Made by a program: the position numbers and the translations under genes
The notes under the pieces: model-generated
What the model saw: the letters and a program-made list of their open reading frames with translations, nothing else
What the model was told of the DNA's origin: nothing
Database searches by the model: none
DNA from: an uncultured Bacilli bacterium
Lineage (GTDB): Bacteria > Bacillota_I > Bacilli_A > RF39 > UBA660
Length of the DNA stretch: 64,000 nt
Direction: 5' to 3'
Assembly (NCBI GenBank): GCA_947585665.1
Contig: CANPXE010000006.1
Span: 1 to 64,000, forward strand
Shown: piece by piece, positions 9,122-20,100 of the stretch
Position numbering within the stretch: position 1 is the stretch's first letter
How the letters are laid out: every line of letters starts with the position of its first letter

Positions 9122-12100
9122 ATGAGCTTTAAAGAGTTATCCAAAGAAAAACAAAGTGACTTTGAACAAAAATTGAGTGCTAAATGGGAAAAGGAAAATT
9201 TACTTCAAAAGACAATTGATAAAGGAAATGATTATTTTGTCTTTTATGATGGACCAGCTACCGCTAATGGAATGCCAGGAGTACACCATATTTTAGCGAA
9301 ACTTTTAAAAGATACAGTATGTAAGTATAAGACAATGCAAGGATATAAAGTTTTAAGAAAAGTTGGTTGGGATACCCATGGTCTTCCTGTTGAAGTTCAA
9401 GTTGAAAAAGAATTAGGTTTTTCTGGTAAAAATGATATTGAAAAGTATGGTATCAAAGAATTTAATGAAAAATGTCGTGAAAGTGTTTGGAAAAATGAAA
9501 AGGCCTTCAAAGACTTTACTTTAAAAATGGGGCAATTCATTGATTTAAAGAATCCATATATCACATATGATAACAATTATATTGAAACAGAATGGTGGAT
9601 TTTAAAGAAATTCTTCGATGAAGGATTAATTTATGATGGATTAAAGATTCTTCCATATTGTCCAAGATGTGGGACAGGACTTGCTTCTCACGAAGTAGCG
9701 CAAGGATATAAAGAGATTAGTGTTAATACCGTAACTGTCCCTTTTAAGATGAAAGATGAAGAAAACACTTATCTACTTGTATGGACGACAACACCATGGA
9801 CGCTTTTGAGTAATGTTGCGGCTTGTGTTAATCCCAATGAAAAGTACGTTAAATGTTTATCTAAAGGATATAATTTCATCGTTGCTGAAAAACTTGCTCA
9901 TAAAGTTTTAGGTGATAACTTTGAAGTTGTTGAAGAGTATCTTGGAAAAGATTTGGAATATCGTGAATATGAACAATATTTACCAATTCTAAAAGTCAAT
10001 AAAAAAGGTTTCTACATCGTTTGTGATGACTATGTAACGATGGAAGATGGTACTGGTATCGTTCATATTGCCCCAGCTTTTGGACAAGATGACTACGAAG
10101 TTGGTTTAAAATATGATTTACCAATATTAAATCCTGTTGATGAAAATGGATGTTATACTGAAGGTCCTTGGAAAGGAAGACTAGTAGTTGATCCTGAACT
10201 TGAAGTTGAAATCGTTAAATATCTTGCGGAACAAGATAAATTGTTTAAAAAACAAAAAATGCTTCACAATTATCCACATTGTTGGCGTTGTAAGACACCT
10301 CTTGTTTACTATTCAAAACCAAGTCTATACATCAAGACAACAGCTTTGAAAGATAAGATAATTGAAGAGAATAATAAAGTTAATTGGTATCCTGACTATG
10401 TCGGTGAAAAACGTTTTGGAAACTGGCTTGAAAATATGAATGATTGGGCTATTTCCAGAAATAGATATTGGGGAACACCAATACCTCTATGGAGATGTAG
10501 TTGTGGTCATGATGAGATGATTGGTTCACGTCAAGAATTAGTAGAAAAAGCGATTGAAAAGATTGATGAATCAATTGATTTACACCGTCCTTATGTTGAT
10601 GATGTTCACATCAAATGTCCCGAGTGTGGTAAAGAGATGAGCCGTGTTAAAGAAGTTATGGACTGTTGGTTTGATAGTGGTGCCATGCCTTTTGCCCAAT
10701 ATCATTATCCATTTGAAAACAAAGAATTATTCGATAAGCAATTTCCAGCTGATTTCATCTGTGAAGGAATTGATCAAACGCGTGGTTGGTTCTATTCTTT
10801 AATTGTTATATCAACTTTTATTAAGGGATGTTCACCATATAAGAATGTTTTAGTAAATGACTTATTACTTGATAAATATGGTCAAAAAATGCATAAATCT
10901 AAAGGGAATGCTGTTGAACCATTTACTATTTTAGAGAAATATGGTGCTGATGCAACAAGACTTTATATGTTGTCTGCATCTCCTGTTTGGACACCTCTAA
11001 AGTTTGATGAAGATGGTATTAAAGATATCAATTCTAAGTTCTTCAACACTTTGAAAAACACTTATACTTTCTTCCAAATGTACGCTAATATCGATAATCT
11101 TGATCCAAGAGATTTCAAAGTTAATTATAAAGATTTAGAAGAAATCGATAAATGGCTTCTATCTAAATACAATAAACTTGTTAAAAATGTAACGGAAGCA
11201 ATGGATGAATATGATTTAAATAAAGCGGCCAAACTATTAAATAATTTTGTCAATGAAGAATTATCCAACTGGTACATTAGAAGAAATCGTAAACGTTTCT
11301 GGGCTAGTGAATTAGATAATAGTAAAAAGGCTGTTTACCAAACAACTTATGAAGTCTTAATTGGTCTATGTAAGCTTGCTGCTCCAATGGTTCCTTATAC
11401 AACTGATGAAATCTATACTAATTTAACGGGTGAAGAGAGTGTTCACTTAGCTACTTATCCTAAGTTTGATAAAAAACTAATTGATGAAAAAATTGAACAA
11501 CGCATGGATTTAGTAAGAGATTTGATTTCGCTTGGTCGTAATGCTCGTGAAGAATCTAAGATAAAGGTTCGTCAACCAATCAGTGAAGTAATTCTTGATG
11601 GTAAGAATGAAAAGACTATTTTAGATTTAGTTGACTTGATCAAAGAAGAGTTAAATGTTAAAGAAGTGAGATTTGTCAAAGACTTATCTGAATACATGAA
11701 CTTTGAAGTAAAACCTAACTTTAAAGTATGTGGACCAATTCTTGGTAAAGAAATTGGTGCTTTCGCAAAAGAATTAGGTAAATTAACTAATGATGATATA
11801 GCCAAGCTAGAAAATGGTGAAGAAGTAGTTCTTGGCAATTATAAAGTTAATAAAGAAATGGTTGATATTCGTATTTCTTCTAAAGAGGGATTCAATGCTG
11901 CTATGTTCAACAATAACTTCATCATTCTTAATACGACTTTAACTGATGAATTAATTGACGAAGGAATAGCAAGAGAATTGATTAGTAAAGTTCAACAATT
12001 GCGAAAGAATAAAGACTTTGACATAATGAATCGTATTGATATCTATTATAGTCATGAAGAAAAACTAGAAAAAGTTATGAAAAAGTATGAAGAATTCATT

Positions 12101-12202
12101 AAGAAAGAGACTTTATGTGATGAATTTATCGCTAAAGATAATTTAGTTGATGACTATAATCTAAATGGTATTGAAGTTAAACTTGACGTTGTTAGAAAGT
12201 GA
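9122..12202 (+). CDS. ileS: Isoleucyl-tRNA synthetase, IleRS2-like, with GVHH in place of HIGH
   Basis: Charges tRNA-Ile. 1026 residues: Rossmann catalytic core with class I signature, a CP1 editing domain (WTTTPWTL near residue 220), KMHKSKGN (KMSKS loop, near residue 590), anticodon-binding domain, and several Cys pairs (CPRCG, HCWRC, CSCG, CPECG). The signature that is normally HIGH reads GVHH at residues 53-56 (bases 9278-9289), the swapped GxHH arrangement reported for some mupirocin-hyper-resistant IleRS2 enzymes; overall architecture also fits the type 2 (eukaryote-like) branch. The frame is open from GTG 9113, but ATG 9122 is preferred with AAAGGGTGAG just upstream. Expression is governed by the T-box leader. 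Confidence 0.97.
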   Translation: MSFKELSKEKQSDFEQKLSAKWEKENLLQKTIDKGNDYFVFYDGPATANGMPGVHHILAKLLKDTVCKYKTMQGYKVLRKVGWDTHGLPVEVQVEKELGFSGKNDIEKYGIKEFNEKCRESVWKNEKAFKDFTLKMGQFIDLKNPYITYDNNYIETEWWILKKFFDEGLIYDGLKILPYCPRCGTGLASHEVAQGYKEISVNTVTVPFKMKDEENTYLLVWTTTPWTLLSNVAACVNPNEKYVKCLSKGYNFIVAEKLAHKVLGDNFEVVEEYLGKDLEYREYEQYLPILKVNKKGFYIVCDDYVTMEDGTGIVHIAPAFGQDDYEVGLKYDLPILNPVDENGCYTEGPWKGRLVVDPELEVEIVKYLAEQDKLFKKQKMLHNYPHCWRCKTPLVYYSKPSLYIKTTALKDKIIEENNKVNWYPDYVGEKRFGNWLENMNDWAISRNRYWGTPIPLWRCSCGHDEMIGSRQELVEKAIEKIDESIDLHRPYVDDVHIKCPECGKEMSRVKEVMDCWFDSGAMPFAQYHYPFENKELFDKQFPADFICEGIDQTRGWFYSLIVISTFIKGCSPYKNVLVNDLLLDKYGQKMHKSKGNAVEPFTILEKYGADATRLYMLSASPVWTPLKFDEDGIKDINSKFFNTLKNTYTFFQMYANIDNLDPRDFKVNYKDLEEIDKWLLSKYNKLVKNVTEAMDEYDLNKAAKLLNNFVNEELSNWYIRRNRKRFWASELDNSKKAVYQTTYEVLIGLCKLAAPMVPYTTDEIYTNLTGEESVHLATYPKFDKKLIDEKIEQRMDLVRDLISLGRNAREESKIKVRQPISEVILDGKNEKTILDLVDLIKEELNVKEVRFVKDLSEYMNFEVKPNFKVCGPILGKEIGAFAKELGKLTNDDIAKLENGEEVVLGNYKVNKEMVDIRISSKEGFNAAMFNNNFIILNTTLTDELIDEGIARELISKVQQLRKNKDFDIMNRIDIYYSHEEKLEKVMKKYEEFIKKETLCDEFIAKDNLVDDYNLNGIEVKLDVVRK

Positions 12203-12222
12203 TAGTAATTATCACTTTTTTT
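12196..12222 (+). terminator. Intrinsic terminator after ileS
   Basis: Hairpin AGTGATA / TATCACT with a 5-base loop followed by seven T. The ileS stop codon TGA lies within the left arm. Confidence 0.75.
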
Positions 12223-12224
12223 CT

Positions 12225-12252
12225 TTGTTTTTTAATTGAGCTGTGTTATTAT
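12225..12252 (+). promoter_or_regulatory. Probable promoter at the left edge of the accessory island
   Basis: TTGTTT at 12225-12230 and TATTAT at 12247-12252, spacer 16, upstream of the first paralog gene. Confidence 0.45.
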
Positions 12253-12282
12253 AGTTAATAATTTATGAAGGGTGGTTTTATA

Positions 12283-13068
12283 ATGGATGAATATGAAAAA
12301 ATATTAGCGTTGATAGAATCATATCAAAATAAGGAAGAAGTCCCTTTTTCTAGCGAAGTAATAAGTGCATATACTCTTAGAGAAATATTAAAAAACAAGC
12401 TAAAAGAACTACAAGATTTGTTTGATTCTGGTCGAGTAGAAAAGTTTAACAACAATAAAACATCTTTAAGGCATCTTGGTAAAAGTATGAGAAGACAGGG
12501 CTTTTATGCTCCAATGGGATTAAAGTGTGAAAGACTTAGTTTAGCAAATGATGGAAATAGGTCAACAATATATTTTCTTTTTAAAAAAGGTGGTTGGTGT
12601 TTAGACTTAACTTTTGGAATAGCTAAGGATAATGGTAGTGATGCTATCTATTTTGTATCAAAATTTGTACCCAAAGAATTTATTCAAGAGAATTATGATG
12701 AAATAAGTGCTATTTTTAGTACATTGGAAGAATTCTCTGATCTCTTTAGTTCATTTGGTGGTCAAATACACCCACCTGGATATCGTCCATCAAGAGAAAT
12801 AACAGCTAATGATGACTTTTTTAAAGCAACTATTTCTTATGATAATGGAGGAAATGTTAGGTCAACAGTTAAATTGAATGTTGAATCAGATATATTGGAA
12901 AGAAAATGGTTAGATCGTAAATCTTTAGATGATGTTTTAAAAGAGAATCATGATGAAATTTTAAAAACCATACCCGTTGAAATAAAAAGTCTTGATGCGA
13001 CAACTAAAAAGATTGTTGGGAACGCTTTACAATGTCAAGTAGTTCCGCAATATGTAAAGAAGGTATAG
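12283..13068 (+). CDS. Unrecognised paralogous family, member 1
   Basis: A 261-residue cytoplasmic-type protein that I do not recognise. It belongs to a family with three members here (also at 13075 and 26398). Shared features: an N-terminal helix ending in a VPxxSE motif (EKILALIESYQNKEEVPFSSE), a C-terminal beta segment beginning with YDxxGN (FKATISYDNGGNVRS), a W-L-x-R-x-x-L segment, then an IPV..KSLD..T helix, and a closing PQYVKKV. The ATG at 12283 is chosen over 12265 because AGGGTGG lies 6-12 bases upstream of it. It is followed six bases later by member 2, so both are probably one transcript. Confidence 0.7.
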   Translation: MDEYEKILALIESYQNKEEVPFSSEVISAYTLREILKNKLKELQDLFDSGRVEKFNNNKTSLRHLGKSMRRQGFYAPMGLKCERLSLANDGNRSTIYFLFKKGGWCLDLTFGIAKDNGSDAIYFVSKFVPKEFIQENYDEISAIFSTLEEFSDLFSSFGGQIHPPGYRPSREITANDDFFKATISYDNGGNVRSTVKLNVESDILERKWLDRKSLDDVLKENHDEILKTIPVEIKSLDATTKKIVGNALQCQVVPQYVKKV

Positions 13069-13074
13069 AGTAGT

Positions 13075-13953
13075 ATGTTATTTTATTCTGGTGTGTTTAA
13101 AGAAATGTATGATAACTTTATTAGAAGATCTAATTTGGGTGCAGAAGTTCCAATGAGTAGTGAAACAATTAGTTTTTATGATTTATTTGTGATGATGGGA
13201 GCATACTTTCTCGACTTAGAAAAGAGTATAACCAGTATTGAAGAGTTAAAAGATATCTTCAATTCTGAAAATGAAGATGAATATGATGAAGAATACAAGC
13301 GCCCTAAAGAATGTATTGGTGCTAAAATAAGTAATGATGGAAAAGTATCTAAAATAGATTTATCTTTTGGATGTTGGCCCATTAATTATAAGAATAGACA
13401 TCCTGTTGAAATTCAACTCAGTACGAATGATGATATACCTAATAGTAATACAATTGGTAATATTAGTTTTTATGCAAAAGATGACTACATCGATGTTCAA
13501 TCTTTTATAAAAAAACATTATGATTGTATTTATAATTCTTTATTAAATGTTGAAAAATATGCTAAAATCTTAGGAACTGTAAATCATTTTAGGTATTTTG
13601 GTATAAAAGCATATTCAGGAAGTATAAAAGAAAAAAATGATAATTTTACAATTGCAATGACTTATAATGATGCTGGTGAAATAACTATTGATATTACGCC
13701 AAATGAAGAGGTGTATTCAAGTTTTTCTGGGTTAGAAGTTCATGTTATAAAACAACAATTAGAATCGGAAGAAGATACAATGTTAGATATAATGAAAAGA
13801 GTTCCTATTCAAATAGAAAGCCTTGATGATATATTTAAAAGAGTTATTAATGAATCTTTGGAAAAGTGTTCTCCACCACAATTTGTTAAAAAAATGTATC
13901 CTTTGTATACTTACAATTCAGTATCTGGAGGTAAAGGGTTAGTTCATTTCTAA
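13075..13953 (+). CDS. Unrecognised paralogous family, member 2
   Basis: A 292-residue protein sharing the family layout of member 1: N-terminal EVPMSSETIS, central YNDAGEITIDITP (the YDxxG equivalent), VPIQIESLDDIFKRVINESL, and C-terminal PPQFVKKMY. An acidic stretch (ENEDEYDEEY) sits near residue 65. Start is uncertain: ATG 13075 has no good ribosome-binding site, and ATG 13105 is an alternative. Function unknown. Its position next to the LRR genes, with member 3 at the far side of the island, argues that the family belongs to the island as a unit. Confidence 0.65.
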   Translation: MLFYSGVFKEMYDNFIRRSNLGAEVPMSSETISFYDLFVMMGAYFLDLEKSITSIEELKDIFNSENEDEYDEEYKRPKECIGAKISNDGKVSKIDLSFGCWPINYKNRHPVEIQLSTNDDIPNSNTIGNISFYAKDDYIDVQSFIKKHYDCIYNSLLNVEKYAKILGTVNHFRYFGIKAYSGSIKEKNDNFTIAMTYNDAGEITIDITPNEEVYSSFSGLEVHVIKQQLESEEDTMLDIMKRVPIQIESLDDIFKRVINESLEKCSPPQFVKKMYPLYTYNSVSGGKGLVHF

Positions 13954-13990
13954 AAAAAATGAGGGAAAAGTTAAATTCCTCATTTTTTTA
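13952..13990. terminator. Bidirectional intrinsic terminator
   Basis: A-run, AATGAGG, loop, CCTCATT, T-run: an inverted repeat with T tracts on both strands, between convergent genes ending at 13953 and 13980. Confidence 0.8.
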
Positions 13991-16900
13991 TCATAACCAA
14001 TCTCTGTTTTTCTTGCCAATCACCTTTATATGGAGTACCACGATTTAGAGAATAGTACTTATCAAAATCTAGTCCTTTCATTATTTTTACTGATGGATGA
14101 TCTTCTTGAACGAGAACATCTAAAAGATCATTTAAATGTTCACCAACAGTAACTTTGGTAATTGGTTTATCAGAATTATTTTCATTGTAAGCATCAAGAA
14201 AGGCTTTAGTTCCACGCATAAAAGCTTTATAGACTTTAAGCTTATCTTCTTTTGTTTTTTTATCATCAGAAATTTCGACATTATTGAATACAGCATACCC
14301 TTCATCGCTATTGACAAAAATTGTTGATTTAGCGATAATTTCACCTTTTTCGTCTCTTATAACTAAATTTTGACAATTATCAAGAATCATACTAGAACGC
14401 ATAATTCCTTCACCAGCTCCTTCAAGATGAGCACAACAATTACAATATTTACCAAGAATGAAGTTATCATAATCTTGTTTAGGAAGCCATTCAAAAGAAA
14501 AATCAGGATGCAAATCTTCTTTCAAATCTGAAGATGGAGAATTATCCCAAATAGTTGTTCCATCAGTATTCACTACTTTCTTTACAAATATATTTCTTGG
14601 AGCCTTAAGAGCTTCTTCTTTAATTTGTTTAGCCATTTCCCAAGTTTCATCTTTAGAATACCATTTACCAATGAGTACAGCTAGTTCACGATTTTCTTCT
14701 TCAATATTACTAAATTTACTACTATTTAAGTAGTCAATACATTTATCAACAGTAACTTTAAGTCTTCGTTGATTACCATGATTTGATGTATAAGTTCTTT
14801 TAATGTTAGGGAATTCCTCATAAATAGATTCAATAAAACCATTTTTTTTCTTTTCAATCTCATATATTTTTTCATAATTTTCCATAAAGAAGTCAGCAAA
14901 ATCTTTATCAAACTCTTCTCTTATTATTTCAGAAGGAAAGTTAAAATGTATGTGTATGTCATTTCCATCATAATGGTTAGGTGATTGAAACATTTTTTCT
15001 ACTATAAAATTACAAGCTCTTTGTCGGTAAGTTGGATCATCACTAATAGCTCCTGTAATTTCTAATAGTTTTAACAAGTCCGGGAATATGACATTATTAG
15101 AAACGATACAATTGTCCTTTGAAAATATTTCCTTATTCTTCAAAACTCTTCTTATATTACCATCATAATTTTTAAATAATTTGTGAAGAAGAGGATTGCG
15201 TGCTTCACTTATGACGAAGTCATGCCATAAAAGAGAATCTCTAACGTTTGTTTTCTTTATCAATTGAATAAATTCTAAAAGTAGGTTACTTTCATTATAA
15301 GGAACTGATGCATCATCGTTTTTTTCAAAAGAAATAAAAATACTTTTTTCATAAAAGCCATAAGGTGAGTAAATGTTACTTAATAAATTACTTTTTCTAA
15401 TGACATCTATTAATAATTGACGATCTTCATTTAAAAGCTTAATTAAAGTATTTCGACTACAAAACTCAAAGAAGGCTCTATGACAAAGCTCTATATCAGT
15501 AATGTTATGAGTTCTCAAAATATTAACAAATTCAATAAAGTCTTCTAAACGTGTATTTAAAGGTGAAGTAGCAATATTTTCTAAAAGGCAACTATTATGA
15601 AGTACCCAACCAAAGTAATCATCATTAATATCTACTAATTCTAATAATTTTTTAAAGTTTTCACAACTTAACTTAGCTATTAGTGCACCATCTCTTAAAT
15701 AAGGCTTTTTATGTCCTTTTTTCTCTAACTCCCTCATAGCCCATAAATATTTAATAGGAATATTAACGATTGCTTTCGAGTGAGTGCAGTTTTGCTCAAT
15801 CTCTTCTTTAGGAAGAATGCGTAGTTTGCCATTGCAATAGATATAATAATTATAGTCATATGTCTTATATATCTGATAATTGTTTTGTTCTTCATCTTCT
15901 CCTTGTGTCATTTCCATTAGACCAATAAACTCTGTTCCATCTTCTAAAATGATTCTATTATCAGGGTTTAAAGAATGAGTAAATATTTTTCTAGTACTAT
16001 TTGGGACATATATATTTAATGGTTGTATAGGTGGATTAATAAAAGAAGAATAATCAACATGACCATTAGAAGGTAAATAAATTTCTTGAATATTAGTAAA
16101 TAGTGCTAAATCATAATCCTGTAACTGAAAGGCATTTGCTGTGTCATTTTTAAAAATAAGTCTTTTAAAAGGAATATCAAATGTTTTAGAAAAAACTAAT
16201 TGCTTTTCTTTTTCTTGTGAGTCTCGTGATCCTTCAGTAGTATTATGAAAAGTAAGTCCAAGAGATAAAGGAGACCAATAGATTGTGAGGTTCTCAAGAT
16301 TAGGGCAATCATCAAAAGAATTATTATAGGCTTTTGAACAACATGAAGGAATAACTAATTCTTTTAAATATTTACTTCCAGAAAAAGCAAAAGGATTAAT
16401 ATTAATAAGGAAAATATTAGGTAATTTTTCAAAACTATAAACTTCATCTTTGTTACCAGCAGCGTATAAACTGACACTGCAAAAAGTGCGATTGTATTTT
16501 GAAAGGATTCTTTGCTCTGCATCACCAATATATGCACATTTTAATAATGTTTTATTATCAAGAGTGAAGTAAAAATGGTTATCAGGTGAAACAGTAATTT
16601 CTTCAAGGGAATCCATATAGCCAAAAGCTGTATTAGCAAAACGTAAGTATTCAGGAATATAGAGCTTTTTAATTTTTCCACAATGCCTAAAGGCGCCTTG
16701 ACTTATATAGTGTAAACTCTCAGGAAAAGAAATATCTTCAAGACTACAACAATTGTAGAAAGCATCATTAAATATTGTTTCTAGGTTTTCTCCTAACTCG
16801 ACATGCTTTAAGTTAGTACAATTGTAAAAGGCACGAGCAGGAATAGTCTTAATCTTACCTAAGGAAATATCCTCAAGGCTAGAACAATTTTCAAAAACAT

Positions 16901-17105
16901 TACTATCCATTTGATAAGAACCATTTGGCATTTTTATTTTCCTTAAAGAAGAGCAACTACTAAATGCTTCTTTACCAATAGATGTAACAGAATCAGGTAT
17001 AACTATTTCTTCAACAACTTTATTATCTTTAAAGGCCATCTCTTTGATTGAAGTAGTACCATCAGGTATAATTATTATTTTGTTGTTTTTGTTAATTTTA
17101 AACAT
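13980..17105 (-). CDS. Giant leucine-rich-repeat protein (BspA-like LRR_5), second of a tandem pair
   Basis: 1041 residues without signal peptide, so probably intracellular. The first 330 residues are BspA-type (LRR_5) repeats: FENCSSLEDI, FYNCTNLKHVEL and FYNCCSLEDISFPESL recur with a period of about 23. The middle is helical and unfamiliar. The C-terminal 250 residues are nearly the same as in the upstream paralog: WLPKQDYDN, LGKYCNCCAH, NLVIRDEKGEIIAKSTI, EGYAVFNNVE, then a helix with FMRGTKAFLDAYN. I cannot name that module; a GNAT- or PcfJ-like fold is only a guess. The start at 17105 has an excellent AAGGAGGTG (17119-17111) and overlaps the end of the upstream gene by 31 bp, implying coupled translation. 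Confidence 0.8.
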   Translation of the reverse strand: MFKINKNNKIIIIPDGTTSIKEMAFKDNKVVEEIVIPDSVTSIGKEAFSSCSSLRKIKMPNGSYQMDSNVFENCSSLEDISLGKIKTIPARAFYNCTNLKHVELGENLETIFNDAFYNCCSLEDISFPESLHYISQGAFRHCGKIKKLYIPEYLRFANTAFGYMDSLEEITVSPDNHFYFTLDNKTLLKCAYIGDAEQRILSKYNRTFCSVSLYAAGNKDEVYSFEKLPNIFLININPFAFSGSKYLKELVIPSCCSKAYNNSFDDCPNLENLTIYWSPLSLGLTFHNTTEGSRDSQEKEKQLVFSKTFDIPFKRLIFKNDTANAFQLQDYDLALFTNIQEIYLPSNGHVDYSSFINPPIQPLNIYVPNSTRKIFTHSLNPDNRIILEDGTEFIGLMEMTQGEDEEQNNYQIYKTYDYNYYIYCNGKLRILPKEEIEQNCTHSKAIVNIPIKYLWAMRELEKKGHKKPYLRDGALIAKLSCENFKKLLELVDINDDYFGWVLHNSCLLENIATSPLNTRLEDFIEFVNILRTHNITDIELCHRAFFEFCSRNTLIKLLNEDRQLLIDVIRKSNLLSNIYSPYGFYEKSIFISFEKNDDASVPYNESNLLLEFIQLIKKTNVRDSLLWHDFVISEARNPLLHKLFKNYDGNIRRVLKNKEIFSKDNCIVSNNVIFPDLLKLLEITGAISDDPTYRQRACNFIVEKMFQSPNHYDGNDIHIHFNFPSEIIREEFDKDFADFFMENYEKIYEIEKKKNGFIESIYEEFPNIKRTYTSNHGNQRRLKVTVDKCIDYLNSSKFSNIEEENRELAVLIGKWYSKDETWEMAKQIKEEALKAPRNIFVKKVVNTDGTTIWDNSPSSDLKEDLHPDFSFEWLPKQDYDNFILGKYCNCCAHLEGAGEGIMRSSMILDNCQNLVIRDEKGEIIAKSTIFVNSDEGYAVFNNVEISDDKKTKEDKLKVYKAFMRGTKAFLDAYNENNSDKPITKVTVGEHLNDLLDVLVQEDHPSVKIMKGLDFDKYYSLNRGTPYKGDWQEKQRLVMIKK

Positions 17106-20100
17106 GAAGGCACCTCCTTACTTTGTGACGTAGTTGATATAGAGTCATCCTCTTTTTCAATAACTAGTAACTGCTCATCGTGCCAGTCACCATTGTAATG
17201 GTAAGTATAAAGAGAATAATCACCATACTCTAGTGCTTTTTTTACTTTGACTTTTTGATGTGACTTTAGTTGTTCTAAAATAGCATTACGATTTGTTCCA
17301 ATTGTTATTACTCGTAAAGGACTATCTTGATTGTTAGCATTATACTTATCCAAAAAAGCTTTACTGCCTCTTAAAAAAGCCTCATAAATTTTTAGTTTAT
17401 CAGTATTATTGCGACGACTCAAAGCCATTTCAACATTATTGAAAACAGCATATCCTTCATCTCTATTGACATAAATAGTTGACTTGGCAATTATTTTTCC
17501 CAATTCATCTCTTATGACAAGGTTTTGGCAACAGTCCAGAATCATACTAGCACGCATAATTCCATTACCAGCCCCATTGACATGCGCACAACAATTACAA
17601 TATTTACCAAGAATTAAGTTATCATAATCCTGTTTTGGTAACCATTCATAAGAAAAGCCTTCACTTTTCTTTTCTTTTAAGTCATTCTTTGGATCATTGT
17701 TCCAAATCTCTTTTCCATCTTCCCTAATGTAATGTTGTACAAAAATATTTCTTGGTGCTAAAAGAGCTTCCTCATACGTTTTTTTAGCATTCTGCCAATC
17801 TTGATCATTGTCATACCATTCGGATATTAAATTGGCAAGATCTTGATACTTTGGTTCAACTCCTTTGAATTTATTTTTAGTAAAAAAATTAATACATTTT
17901 TGCATTGTAACTTTCAATTGACGTTGATCACCACGATCAGATGTTGAAGTTCTTTTTATATCATTAAAGTTATCATAGATACGTTCAATAAAACCAGAGC
18001 TATTTTTTTCTCTTTGAATTAGTTCTTGATAGTTTTCAAAGAAAAATTGGGCAAATTCAGGATCATATTCGTCTCTTAAATTTCTAAAGTTAAAGATGCG
18101 ATGGATATCATCACCAATAACTTGATTAGGATTACTTTTCCCATTTGGATAGTATGAGGTAAAAATCTTTTCGGTAAGAAAGGTTGTTGCTTTTTGACGA
18201 GTAATAGGGTCACTTTCTAAAGCTCCTGTAACATAGAATAGATTTAATAAGTCATTTAGATTGACACGATTATTATCATCTTTTTCAAATATACGACTAG
18301 CTTTGATAGCTCTTTTTAAATTGGCATCATATACAGAAAACATTTTTTTAAGTAATGGGTTATTAGCTTCACTAATGAAAATAGGTTTATATAAAAAGGC
18401 ATCCTTTAAGTTGTTTTCTTTAATAGTTTTAACAAAACTTGTTATAGCGGGATTAAGAGAATCGGAATGAGCTAAAGCACGATGTAGTTCCTTACTTTTC
18501 AATAGTTCACTCTCTTTTAAAATGCGAAGTAATAAGTCTTTATCAATTTTTAAAAGTTCACGATATTTATCAATACCCATTTCAGATAAGAAATGATAAT
18601 CACATAGTTCTTCATATCTAATATTATTTTCTTTTAGAAGATTAACAAATTCTATAAACAATTCAAATTGATCATTTAGTAGACTGTGATGTTCACTATT
18701 TACGTTATAACTTGTACATGATTTAACTAATTTCTTTAAGTCATCATTAGACATTTGTTGTTCTTCTTGTTCATCATTATCTTTATACCATACTTCTTTA
18801 TACCATATTACTAATATTTTACTATTGGTCAAAACCCATTCAAAATATTTATCATCAGGATTAACAAGTTCAAATAGTTTTTTTCTACCATTAGGTCCCA
18901 TCATTCGCATTAAGCGACCATCTTTGAGATAGTCTCGTTCAAAATTATGTTTTTTTAAGTCTTCGATGAAGTCTATATAAAGCCCTGGTTCAGATACGAT
19001 TGCATCAGGTCTATAAATACAGTTTTTACCAATATCAGCAATTGATGTCGTTTTAAATGCACCATCTTTTTCAATTATAAAAGTACCATCATTGTATGCA
19101 TATAACATATATCTATATTCTGGAATGTGTAGTGATACAGTGTAAAGATTTCTACCACTTAATCCATTCGCAAAAATAAATTCAACGTCATCAGGAAAAT
19201 CACTAGCTTTAAATGAACCGACTTCATCAATATATACTTTTTGAAGGTTCTTAAAATATTTAAAGTTTCCATTTAAACGCCAATTTCCATTAAAATGAAT
19301 TTCTCTAATACCATTAGCGCATTCATCTAAGTTAGGAAATCCTGATATTATAAATGGCTGATGATATTTACTCGTTAAATTGTTTCCTTCTTGGTCTTTT
19401 AAATCTGGAAGATAACCATCATATTCTAATATTTCAAAGGGAAAATATCCCGTTTTTCCATCAATCGAATAGGGAGCTAAATAGTTTTCACGAATTATAA
19501 CAGAACTCATAGAAAAAAGTGGAATAACATCAATTCTAAGAGTTTTGAGATTATCACAGTCAACAAAAGCACTATACTCTATATCTTTACAAACAGTTGG
19601 CAAGGATAATTCTTTTAGCTTTTTACTACCAGCAAAAGCATATTTATCGATTGAATAAATAGGATCAATTATTTCTTTGTCATCTCCTTCAATACGATAA
19701 CACAAATCACTGACTGAATAACTTTCATCTTCACATCCATTAGCATACAAAACAATTGATTGACGGCGTTTATCAATTAATACTTTATGATCTGGGGTTG
19801 TTAAATTCTTATTAGCATAATGTACGTTAATTCTCTTTAAAGAATCCATATAAGAAAAGGCTAGGATCCCTAATTCATCCAAATAAGGTGGTATTGTAAT
19901 TTCTTCAATACTATCACAATATTTAAATGCCTCTTTTCCTATGTGTTTTAAATATCTTGGAAGATCAATTTCACGTAGTTTAGGACAATTATAAAAAGCA
20001 CGTGTATCAATTTCTCCAACAAAAGGCTCTAATACTACTTCTTCCAAAGATGTACAATTACTAAAAGCTTCAGCGGCAATTTTATGAAGAGAAGAACTAA

